A stretch of DNA of 64,000 bases from Endozoicomonas ascidiicola (GTDB lineage: Bacteria > Pseudomonadota > Gammaproteobacteria > Pseudomonadales > Endozoicomonadaceae): assembly GCF_001646945.1 (NCBI RefSeq), contig NZ_LUTV01000006.1:30972-94971 (forward strand), given 5' to 3'. The notes below the pieces were generated by a model. That model ran no database searches, had not been told where the DNA came from, and saw nothing but the letters and a program-made list of their open reading frames with translations. Positions 1 through 6,991 of this stretch are shown here, piece by piece (position 1 is the first letter of the stretch; every line of letters starts with the position of its first letter). The translations under genes were made by a program, and so were the position numbers.

Positions 1-104
1 TCGTCTTTTGACTTCCAACCAGGCTGTATCTGCGGTGTAGCCTGAAGCAGCTCCTCCACCTGCTGGAGCGATTTGATGAGCCGTGTGTCCATTATGATTT
101 TCAT
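1..104 (-). CDS. N-terminal fragment of a probable integrase-type transposase (runs off window)
   Basis: An open frame on the minus strand starts at 104, or at an internal ATG at 92, and runs off the left edge. The internal start gives MDTRLIKSLQQVEELLQ. This N-terminus resembles the start of DDE/integrase-core transposases common in marine gammaproteobacteria; that is recalled from the family and not proven here. Directly upstream are two copies of a roughly 21-bp sequence, as expected for a transposon end. Only about 34 codons are visible, so the family cannot be fixed. Confidence 0.45.
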   Translation of the reverse strand, partial: MKIIMDTRLIKSLQQVEELLQATPQIQPGWKSKD

Positions 105-135
105 CCAGTAATTTTGGACGAAAGATCAGAAATCA

Positions 136-191
136 CAGGCTCATTTCATTTTGGAAACAAGGGCTCCGTTCAGGCTCATTTCATATTGGAA
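136..191. repeat. Two direct copies of a 21-bp repeat, probable transposon end
   Basis: Copies at 136-156 and 171-191 both begin CAGGCTCATTTCAT and end TTGGAA, differing at one base; their starts are 35 bp apart. They lie just upstream of the truncated transposase start, so they are probably repeated transposase-binding sites at an element end. The outer boundary towards the SET gene is not defined. Confidence 0.6.
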
Positions 192-278
192 GAGACTTCT
201 ACTTTTAAATACTTTGGATCTATTAACAATAAATAGTCGCTAACAAAGTCGCTAATAATGAATAGTTGCACTTAGGCC

Positions 279-1241
279 ATGCTACCTCTATCCCAGCTCA
301 TTAATGCTCAGCACTCATCGATTGACCGCTGCCTATCTGTGGAAACCTACGGACGTAAAAAACCAGCGGCCTATGAAGGCCAACAACGGATACCAGCAGC
401 CAATAAAAATAAGCCTTCTCTAGAGCAAACCGACTTATTCCAAAGAAAAAAAACAGTCTCCGAGAAACCTCCCCTTCTTAACGTTTTGACGATTCAGCCA
501 TTTTTACAAAATCGTCTGATAAAGAAGCAGGCCATTCACCGGAGAAAACGTAATAAAAATGCCTTGAACCAGCCATCGGTCATCAATTATTGGGATAATC
601 GATCCCCCATTGCCGTTTTTGAGAACAATGCTCGGATTCTACAGCAGTCATTAGCAAGATATCCCTCAACTACCAGCGTGCACCTTCCAGAAAACCTCAA
701 AACGTATCTATCACAACACGATAAAAAGCATACGTTTCTTTCATCGGACTTCTGGGAGTCTCATATTGAGTACTGGCTATCGCTCAACAGCGAGCAAAGA
801 AAGAGCACGCTGGATCAATACATGATTTCTTTTCTTATTCCCGCATCAGACCCTCGAAAAAAGCTGTACGGCCAGTGTGGCGTTATGGCAGCCAGAGATA
901 TCCCTCCATTCAGCATCATTGCACCCTACGGTGGTATGTACTGTGTGGGTAATGACCTTCTCAGCGAGCGAAATCGACACGGCACCAACGTTGTCCGCTA
1001 TTCAGTAGACTGCTCAATGAACGGTATACAGATTAATCTGTGTGGATACGCCCATGGAAATATCACCATTTGTATAAATGCCAACACCACCTATGTTGAG
1101 TCTGATCCGTCTTATAAGGACAACTGTTGCTTTGTTATCGTCGTCTATAGGAACTGGCCCTATGTTTTTATCACCAGTACTGCGTCGATTAAGCAAGACT
1201 CCGAGCTATTAATTGACTACGGCAGGCAATACTGGAAGTAA
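279..1241 (+). CDS. SET-domain protein, putative lysine methyltransferase effector
   Basis: 320 residues. The C-terminal ~125 residues look like a SET domain: a GVMAARDIPPFSIIAPYGG segment near the domain start, GNITICIN where SET proteins have the GNxxxFxNHSC motif, and a terminal ELLIDYGRQYW like the SET ELxxDYG motif. The canonical NHSC is replaced by NANT, so the methyl-donor pocket may be altered. The N-terminal ~190 residues are basic and unrecognised. SET proteins in bacteria that live with eukaryotes are often secreted to modify host histones or other proteins; that role is inferred here. The start is ATG with a poor Shine-Dalgarno sequence. A transposon end lies just upstream, so transfer is plausible. 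Confidence 0.6.
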   Translation: MLPLSQLINAQHSSIDRCLSVETYGRKKPAAYEGQQRIPAANKNKPSLEQTDLFQRKKTVSEKPPLLNVLTIQPFLQNRLIKKQAIHRRKRNKNALNQPSVINYWDNRSPIAVFENNARILQQSLARYPSTTSVHLPENLKTYLSQHDKKHTFLSSDFWESHIEYWLSLNSEQRKSTLDQYMISFLIPASDPRKKLYGQCGVMAARDIPPFSIIAPYGGMYCVGNDLLSERNRHGTNVVRYSVDCSMNGIQINLCGYAHGNITICINANTTYVESDPSYKDNCCFVIVVYRNWPYVFITSTASIKQDSELLIDYGRQYWK

Positions 1242-1276
1242 ACCTTTTCATACCAGCGTAAACAAGAGTTGTAGAA

Positions 1277-2038
1277 ATGAACAAATTCTCCTTATACGTC
1301 TTATTTATATTCATCCTATCGGGGAGTTTTATTTCAACACTGTCTGCAGATGAGCCTAGTCAAAAAGCATTTGAGCAACCCTCTACATTATCTTCTGCCC
1401 AGCGACCCACTGCTCAAGAAGAAGACATTCTTTATGAAATAGAACGCATCAATCAAAAAATTGAAAAGCTGGAAGGCTCTGGCGAAATAAGCGGCACAAC
1501 CAAACTGGCCATTGTCGGTATTTTGGGAACCATCGTTTATGGGGTTGTCCATGGGCACTTGACCTGGATGTTTAACCCTGAGTTTTATTTGGCAAAAGGC
1601 ATCGCAGTCGTTGAAGGGTCAGCCTGGATCAATGCCGTTCTTCGAGGTGTAGTCGATACAGCAATACCCGGGCTTGCCATTGGAACACTGCTTGGTTTTG
1701 CTAATGAATACCCCGATAACCTGCCTGGCCTTAATCTAGAAACGGAAGATTTAGTAAAAGTCGGTGTTATATCTATAGTTTCAACTCTGGCAGCGACCAC
1801 ATTACTTGCCACAACCTGTGTCGCACTATCCAGCAACTGTCTCTCGTTTGGTAGCAGAATGTTTATCGCTGCATTTTACACAATGCCTGTTATGGCAATC
1901 ATTCTGGTTGCCAATATTTATCAGCAGCGGGTCAATTTGAAAACGTTACAAATACAATTAAAAGAAGCGCACGACACCCTGGCTGAAAGGAGAAAGCTTG
2001 CTAATCAACAAGCTCAAGCGCTTCCCGCACCGGCTTGA
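1277..2038 (+). CDS. Unrecognised membrane protein with signal peptide and coiled coils
   Basis: 253 residues, family not recognised. It has an N-terminal signal-like hydrophobic stretch (residues about 4-22), then a charged helix rich in E and K that looks coiled-coil (about 45-65). Several hydrophobic or Gly/Ala-rich segments follow (about 74-95, 125-145, 160-180, 195-213), and the protein ends in a second charged coil. It starts 35 bp after the SET gene on the same strand, so the two may be co-transcribed. Its 3' end overlaps the convergent rnhB gene by 38 bp. No catalytic motif was seen. Confidence 0.6.
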   Translation: MNKFSLYVLFIFILSGSFISTLSADEPSQKAFEQPSTLSSAQRPTAQEEDILYEIERINQKIEKLEGSGEISGTTKLAIVGILGTIVYGVVHGHLTWMFNPEFYLAKGIAVVEGSAWINAVLRGVVDTAIPGLAIGTLLGFANEYPDNLPGLNLETEDLVKVGVISIVSTLAATTLLATTCVALSSNCLSFGSRMFIAAFYTMPVMAIILVANIYQQRVNLKTLQIQLKEAHDTLAERRKLANQQAQALPAPA

Positions 2039-2618
2039 AAGACCGCCGGTGAATGGGCGTAGCCCCCAATTTCTTGAGTGCGTCCATATGAACTTTGGTT
2101 GGGTAGCCTTTGTGTCCTGCAATACCATAACCGGGCCACTCTTTATCAAGAACAGCCATTTCCCGATCCCGAGTGACTTTAGCAACAATGGAAGCGGCAG
2201 CGATCTCAGCTACACGACTGTCGCCTTTCACTACAGCCTCTGCACGACAAGTCAGTTTTGGACAACGATTGCCATCGATATAAGCCAAATCAGGTGTTAC
2301 GCTTAAACCTTCCACTGCCCTTTGCATAGCAAGCATGGTGGCATGGAGTATGTTTAGCTCGTCAATTTCAGCCACTTCAGCTCTACCCAATGACCAGGAC
2401 AGCGCATCACGACAGATCAAATCGAACAGCTCATCGCGCTTTTTCTCAGACAGCTTTTTGGAATCATTAAGGCCGGGAATCGGGCGAGCTGGGTCAAGAA
2501 TGACGGCAGCTGTAATCACTGGCCCGCACAACGGACCCCGCCCTACTTCATCAACACCGGCAATAATCAAACCGGGCTCCTGTTCATGGCTGAGCAGGTC
2601 AAACTGATGCTGTTTCAT
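2001..2618 (-). CDS. rnhB: Ribonuclease HII
   Basis: 205 residues, the normal length. RNase HII cleaves RNA in RNA-DNA hybrids and removes misincorporated ribonucleotides. The N-terminal [13 protein letters not shown] motif carries catalytic Asp23 and Glu24, and YIDGN supplies a further acidic residue. It follows lpxB on the same strand as in other gammaproteobacteria, but here a ~270-bp repeat cluster separates them. The 3' end overlaps the convergent membrane-protein gene. Confidence 0.95.
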   Translation of the reverse strand: MKQHQFDLLSHEQEPGLIIAGVDEVGRGPLCGPVITAAVILDPARPIPGLNDSKKLSEKKRDELFDLICRDALSWSLGRAEVAEIDELNILHATMLAMQRAVEGLSVTPDLAYIDGNRCPKLTCRAEAVVKGDSRVAEIAAASIVAKVTRDREMAVLDKEWPGYGIAGHKGYPTKVHMDALKKLGATPIHRRSFKPVREALELVD

Positions 2619-2637
2619 GGCTATTTATTCCATTTAT

Positions 2638-2904
2638 GAGGCTGTCGAAAAAACACCAACATCTCGTCCCAATGCCTTGAGGCTGTCGCAAAATTCCAAA
2701 CATCTCGCTCCCATGCTCTGCGTAGGAATGCATACCACCCTTAAATTTTCAAAGGGTTAGAAGTATGGATTCACACGCAAAGCTTGGGAACCAGAGCTTT
2801 CGCGACAGCTCGCTTTGCGTGGGAGCCGGACACCCTGATGTTTGGGGTATGCATTCCCACGCTGGAGCATGGGAACGAGGTGGTTGAGAGTTTTGGACAA
2901 CCTC
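2638..2904. repeat. Compound dispersed inverted-repeat element between lpxB and rnhB
   Basis: This gap of about 310 bp holds only repeats. GAGGCTGTCG occurs at 2638 and again at 2679. Near the far end is a degenerate inverse (TTTTGGACAACCTC, ending 2904), and an internal inverse TTTCGCGACAGC lies near 2800. Between them are two inverted stretches of the kind TCCCATGCTC...GAATGCATACC and GGTATGCATTCCCACGC...GAGCATGGGAACGAG. The same sequences recur at 36768-36915, so this is a dispersed MITE or REP-like family, apparently with one copy inserted in another. Confidence 0.7.
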
Positions 2905-2932
2905 AGAGTATGGTAACGAGAACTGATCCTAC

Positions 2933-4102
2933 TCAACGCTCAGAAATCACCGACATCACGCCTTCAAAAGCCAGCTTACTGGCATCCTGTTTCAGCTGTG
3001 TATGAATCTGAGAGAAATCACGCTGCAATGACTCTCGATAGGACGAATCATTCAACGCCTTAACCATCGCTTCACAGAGGTTTTCTGCGGTCGCATTATC
3101 CTGAAGCAACTCAGGAATTAACTCTCTGTCGGCCAACAGGTTCGGCAAAGCCACATACTTCACCTTTACCAGCCGGCTGATGATTGCAAAACTCAATGGT
3201 GCCATTTTATAACTCACCACCAGTGGTTTTTTATGCAGAGCCGCTTCAAGCACCGCGGTGCCTGAGGCAATCAGGATCGCATCCGCCGCCGTCATCACCG
3301 CTTGCGCCTGACCATCATAGACCGTCACATCCAAATCAGGGTATTGTGCCACCATGGGCAGAATCTGCTGCTTCCGTCGTTCATTGGCACAGGGGATCAG
3401 AAACCGGGCATCCGGGTATTCTTTGCGAAGTAAACGCGCCGTATCCAGAAACAATGAACCCAGTCGAGACACTTCACCGCTGCGACTTCCGGGTAAAAGG
3501 CCGATCACTGGCTGGACATTATCACTAATGCCAAGCGCCTTTCGGGCAGCATCCTGATCAGGATTCATAGGAATTTGATCAGCCAGTGGATGGCCGACAA
3601 AAGTAACAGGCACATCGTGCTTACGATAATAATCTACTTCGAAGGGCAGCAGTGCCAACATGTGATCAACACCGCTCTTAATCTTCTTTAATCGACTCTC
3701 ACGCCATGCCCATACCTGCGGGCTTACGTAATGAACGGTTGGAATACCCGCTGATTTGAGCTTTCGCTCAAGCGCCAGATTAAAGTCTGGTGCATCGATA
3801 CCAATAAAAACATCCGGTTGATCCGCGATGAACCGATCCCGTAAATCACGACGGATGCCCAGTAACTCACGAAGGCGACCCAACACTTCCACAAGCCCCA
3901 TAACGGACAGCTTTTCCATGGGAAAAAGTGTGTTAAATCCCTCCGCCTGCATCAACGGACCACCAATGCCGTAGCATTCTACATCAGGATAGTGCTGTTT
4001 TATTTCTCGTACCAGCCCTGCCCCCAGCAAATCACCAGAGGCTTCACCGGCAACGATGGCAACACGCTTTAATGTCTTCCGTGAGATGCCAGCATTGATC
4101 AT
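2933..4102 (-). CDS. lpxB: Lipid-A-disaccharide synthase
   Basis: 389 residues. LpxB (glycosyltransferase family 19) joins UDP-2,3-diacylglucosamine and lipid X at the inner membrane to make the lipid A disaccharide. Family segments visible are VAGEASGDLLGAGLV near the N-terminus, YYVSPQVWAW-like HYVSPQVWAW, FVGHPLADQ, LLPGSRSGEV and LIASGTAVLEAAL. The start ATG shares one base with the lpxA stop (TAATG), implying translational coupling. No terminator was recognised before the repeat cluster that separates it from rnhB. Confidence 0.95.
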   Translation of the reverse strand: MINAGISRKTLKRVAIVAGEASGDLLGAGLVREIKQHYPDVECYGIGGPLMQAEGFNTLFPMEKLSVMGLVEVLGRLRELLGIRRDLRDRFIADQPDVFIGIDAPDFNLALERKLKSAGIPTVHYVSPQVWAWRESRLKKIKSGVDHMLALLPFEVDYYRKHDVPVTFVGHPLADQIPMNPDQDAARKALGISDNVQPVIGLLPGSRSGEVSRLGSLFLDTARLLRKEYPDARFLIPCANERRKQQILPMVAQYPDLDVTVYDGQAQAVMTAADAILIASGTAVLEAALHKKPLVVSYKMAPLSFAIISRLVKVKYVALPNLLADRELIPELLQDNATAENLCEAMVKALNDSSYRESLQRDFSQIHTQLKQDASKLAFEGVMSVISER

Positions 4103-4956
4103 TAACGGGTAATTCCACGGGTAGATGCTTTAAGAGAATCAATCAACAATAGGATTTCCGGCACGGGCTCTATGGCTTCAAGGCGCTCAATCGCTTCTGT
4201 GGTTCTGAGGCCTTGACGGTAAATAATTTTGTAGCACTGACGGAGTTTACCAATCAATTCCTGACTGTAGCCGCGACGACGCATGCCTTCGAAGTTCATA
4301 CCATGGGCGGCAGCCGGGTTGCCACTGGTCATGACAAAAGCGGGTACATCTTTAAACAACGCCGTATTCGCCGCGCTCATACTGTAATTGCCAATCTGAC
4401 AAAATTGATGAACCGTCGTATAACCACCGATAATGACACTGTTACCGACAATCACATGGCCTGCGAGGGCAACATTGTTGGCAATCACACAGTTGTCACC
4501 AATGACACAATCGTGAGCAACATGAACGTAAGCCATCAGCAGATTATTGTTACCGATGGCCGTTAACCAGTTATCTTGAACGGTGCCACGGTGAATAGTA
4601 CAACCTTCGCGGATGATATTGTTGTCACCAATCACCAGTCGGGTTGGTTCACCTGCGTATTTTTTGTCCTGATTCTCTTCGCCAACACTGGCAAACTGAT
4701 AAATCCGATTCTCTCGGCCTATCGTCGTTTTACCATTAATGACAACATGGGAATGAACGCGGGTATCCGCTCCGATTTCGACATCGGCACCAATAAAGGT
4801 CCATGGACCAATTTCAACCCGTTCACCAATACGGGCACCCGGCTCAACGATGGCCTGGGGATGGACATTTGCCGTTGGATGAATATCCACCGTCGTAAGG
4901 TCAACCGCTTCTATACGGTCAACCACTTCATATTCTTTGGACAGTGTGTCACTCAA
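4102..4956 (-). CDS. lpxA: UDP-N-acetylglucosamine acyltransferase
   Basis: LpxA adds the first 3-hydroxyacyl chain in lipid A synthesis. The body is a left-handed beta-helix of hexapeptide repeats (for example IGDNCVIANNVALAGHVIVG), followed by the C-terminal helical region. The preferred start is TTG at 4956, which has AGGAAA seven bases upstream (284 residues); the ATG at 4980 would add eight residues. Either way the protein carries about 20-25 extra residues before IHPTANVHPQA compared with the usual ~258-residue enzyme. Upstream are a 3x14-bp tandem repeat and a strong terminator, so lpxA probably has its own promoter. Confidence 0.93.
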   Translation of the reverse strand: MSDTLSKEYEVVDRIEAVDLTTVDIHPTANVHPQAIVEPGARIGERVEIGPWTFIGADVEIGADTRVHSHVVINGKTTIGRENRIYQFASVGEENQDKKYAGEPTRLVIGDNNIIREGCTIHRGTVQDNWLTAIGNNNLLMAYVHVAHDCVIGDNCVIANNVALAGHVIVGNSVIIGGYTTVHQFCQIGNYSMSAANTALFKDVPAFVMTSGNPAAAHGMNFEGMRRRGYSQELIGKLRQCYKIIYRQGLRTTEAIERLEAIEPVPEILLLIDSLKASTRGITR

Positions 4957-5006
4957 GACGCTATTTCCTTTCTTGCACACATAACTTTTTCAGAACAGAC
5001 AATACT

Positions 5007-5048
5007 ATCATCAAACTACCATCATCAAACTACCATCATCAAACTAGG
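5007..5048. repeat. Three tandem copies of a 14-bp unit upstream of lpxA
   Basis: ATCATCAAACTACC at 5007-5020, again at 5021-5034, and ATCATCAAACTAGG at 5035-5048. The array sits about 50 bp upstream of the lpxA start on its promoter side. Copy number could vary by slippage; whether it binds a regulator is unknown. Confidence 0.85.
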
Positions 5049-5086
5049 CTTTTCAGGCAAAGAATGACCGGAAAAGTTTGACCGGC

Positions 5087-5125
5087 AAAAATGGAAAAGG
5101 CTGCACAACAGCCTTTTCCATTTTT
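5087..5125. terminator. Strong bidirectional hairpin terminator between lpxD and lpxA
   Basis: A perfect 17-bp inverted repeat (5087-5103 and 5109-5125) with a 5-base loop. Its core is ATGGAAAAGGCTG/CAGCCTTTTCCAT, with A-run and T-run flanks. On the minus strand it follows the lpxD stop by 18 bases and should end lpxD transcription. It occupies the place where fabZ usually lies. Confidence 0.88.
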
Positions 5126-5142
5126 GAAGGTACTTCCATCAG

Positions 5143-6159
5143 TCAGGTGTTTCGTTCGAGTTTCTTTAAACGCTTGGCAAGGTTGTCCAGTTGTCTGAAC
5201 CGAACCACATTTTTCCGCCATTCCCGACTCTCCATAAAACCGGTACCGGAAGAATAAGACCCCGGGGTTTTAATGGAGTTGGTAATCATTGCCATACCAC
5301 TGATAAAGGTGTTATCAGCGATGGTTAAATGACCGGAAAAGCCTGCCGCACCGGCGATAGTGCAGCTTTTACCAATTCGGGTACTGCCAGATATGCCGAC
5401 ACTGGCAGCAATTGCTGTGTTCTCACCAATCACCACATTGTGAGCAATCTGAATCAGGTTATCCAAACGAGCGCCGTCGTGAATTTCAGTATTACCCAGA
5501 GCACCACGGTCAATGCAGGTGTTATTGCCAATTTCGACATCGCAACCAATAACCACGCCGCCAATCTGTGAGATTTTGTGCCACTTACCATCAGAGTGCG
5601 CATTGCCAAAACCATCGCCGCCAATCACTGCGCCAGAATGGATAATGGAGCGAGCACCAATGGAGACACCATGGCAGATCGTGACATTTCGATGCAATCG
5701 AACATTTTCACCAATGACCGAGTCGTGCCCAATCACCGTGCCCGCATCAATACGCGCACCCGCTGCAATGTGAACGTTCGCTTCAATAACGACATTGGCA
5801 CCAATAGCTGCACTGTCGTCTATCTGAGCACTGCCATCAACCACTGCACTTGGATGAACGCCTGATTCAAGCCCACGATCGGTATCAAACAAGGAAGACA
5901 GCCTTGCATAACCAAGATAAGGGTTATCAAGGATCAGAGCATTCCCTGAATAATCTTCTGCAATCTTTGGACTAAGGATAACAGCACCAGCCTGGGTCGT
6001 TTCCAGATATCTGGCATAGGCTGGATTGGCAAGAAAACTTAATTCATGACTGCGGGCATCCTGAAGGGTATTCAGGCCAGAGATCGCTGTATCACGATCT
6101 CCTTTCACCTGGGCTCCACAATACTCAGCCAGTTCTGCCAGAACGTATACATTACTCAT
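5143..6159 (-). CDS. lpxD: UDP-3-O-acylglucosamine N-acyltransferase
   Basis: 338 residues. LpxD adds the second 3-hydroxyacyl chain to UDP-3-O-acyl-glucosamine in lipid A synthesis. An N-terminal uridine-binding domain (LAELAEYCGAQVKGD, LSFLANPAYARYL) precedes a long hexapeptide-repeat beta-helix and a C-terminal helix rich in K, R and L. The segment around HKISQIGGVVIG matches the catalytic-His region of the family. It follows skp closely (20 bp gap), as in the usual operon, but no fabZ follows it. Confidence 0.95.
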   Translation of the reverse strand: MSNVYVLAELAEYCGAQVKGDRDTAISGLNTLQDARSHELSFLANPAYARYLETTQAGAVILSPKIAEDYSGNALILDNPYLGYARLSSLFDTDRGLESGVHPSAVVDGSAQIDDSAAIGANVVIEANVHIAAGARIDAGTVIGHDSVIGENVRLHRNVTICHGVSIGARSIIHSGAVIGGDGFGNAHSDGKWHKISQIGGVVIGCDVEIGNNTCIDRGALGNTEIHDGARLDNLIQIAHNVVIGENTAIAASVGISGSTRIGKSCTIAGAAGFSGHLTIADNTFISGMAMITNSIKTPGSYSSGTGFMESREWRKNVVRFRQLDNLAKRLKKLERNT

Positions 6160-6179
6160 GGAACATCACTCATGGAACA

Positions 6180-6689
6180 TCACTTCATTTGGTTCAGGGT
6201 GTCAACAACATCTCGGGTTATATCAATACTCGGGCTAACATAGATAGCAGCCTGACGATCCACTACGAGATCCAGTTTCTTGGCTTTAACTACCTGGTCA
6301 ATGGCAGACTGAATCATAGGGATAAGCTTCTGCATTTCAACATTATCAGCTTCAGACTTTTCTGCCCTCAGTTGACGATCTTTCAATTGAAGATCTTCAA
6401 CCTTACGGCGCATTTCCAACTGACGAATTTTCAACTGTTCTTCACTGAGCGTCTGGCCATCTTTGCGCAGCTTTTCTTCCATGGTTCTCAGCTCGGTTCT
6501 GAGCTTCTCAATACTATCAATCTGCGGTTTGAATTTAGCTTCGGATGCTTTTGCATAACGTTTTCCCGCATTGGATTCGCTCAACACCGCCGCTTGGTTC
6601 AATACGCCAATCTGTGCAGCTTCAACTGCACTGGCAAAGGGTGCAAGCATAATCAGGGCAAGAATAGCCAGTCTGATGGATTTCAACAT
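6180..6689 (-). CDS. skp: Periplasmic chaperone Skp/OmpH
   Basis: 169 residues from the ATG at 6689, which has AGGAGAGAT just upstream; an upstream in-frame extension to 6746 lacks support. It has a signal peptide (MLKSIRLAILALIMLAPFAS, cleaved near VEAA) and then a long, highly charged coiled-coil region, as in the tentacle helices of the trimeric Skp 'jellyfish'. It carries unfolded outer-membrane proteins to BamA. bamA is next upstream, but a terminator and a 164-bp inverted-repeat element lie between them, so skp probably has a separate promoter. Confidence 0.92.
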   Translation of the reverse strand: MLKSIRLAILALIMLAPFASAVEAAQIGVLNQAAVLSESNAGKRYAKASEAKFKPQIDSIEKLRTELRTMEEKLRKDGQTLSEEQLKIRQLEMRRKVEDLQLKDRQLRAEKSEADNVEMQKLIPMIQSAIDQVVKAKKLDLVVDRQAAIYVSPSIDITRDVVDTLNQMK

Positions 6690-6721
6690 ATCTCTCCTGT
6701 GATTTAAGTAATCTGTACCAA

Positions 6722-6885
6722 TAAGTACCCAACCATATGAAATCATATTTTCTGACTCATTGGTTAGCCACTGTGCTTTGTTACATCTACGATCACATAG
6801 CTACGGCTATGCTCACTCCGATGTGCCTTGCACATTAGCCAACCACTAAGCCAGAAATATTCGATTTCATATGATCGGGTACTTA
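6722..6885. mobile_element. MITE-like element with ~55-bp imperfect terminal inverted repeats
   Basis: Left arm TAAGTACCCAACCATATGAAATC, shown here only by its ends, begins at 6722; the right arm ends GGGTACTTA at 6885. The arms stay complementary, with a few mismatches and indels, over about 55 bases, including TTGGTTAGCCA against its inverse near 6838. The centre holds a small palindrome CATAGC-TACG-GCTATG. There is no ORF and no clear target duplication. It lies between the bamA terminator and skp. Confidence 0.75.
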
Positions 6886-6946
6886 AGCAGTGACAACATT
6901 GCAATTAAGGACCTGCAAATATCGGCAAAAAGGCCATTCTATAAAG

Positions 6947-6970
6947 AAAAGGTGCCGTTTGGCACCTTTT
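6947..6970 (-). terminator. Rho-independent terminator after bamA
   Basis: A perfect 10-bp stem, AAAAGGTGCC/GGCACCTTTT, with a 4-base loop, 22 bp downstream of the bamA stop on the minus strand and followed by a short T-rich run. Confidence 0.8.
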
Positions 6971-6991
6971 AAATCAGTTAAAACACTAATA

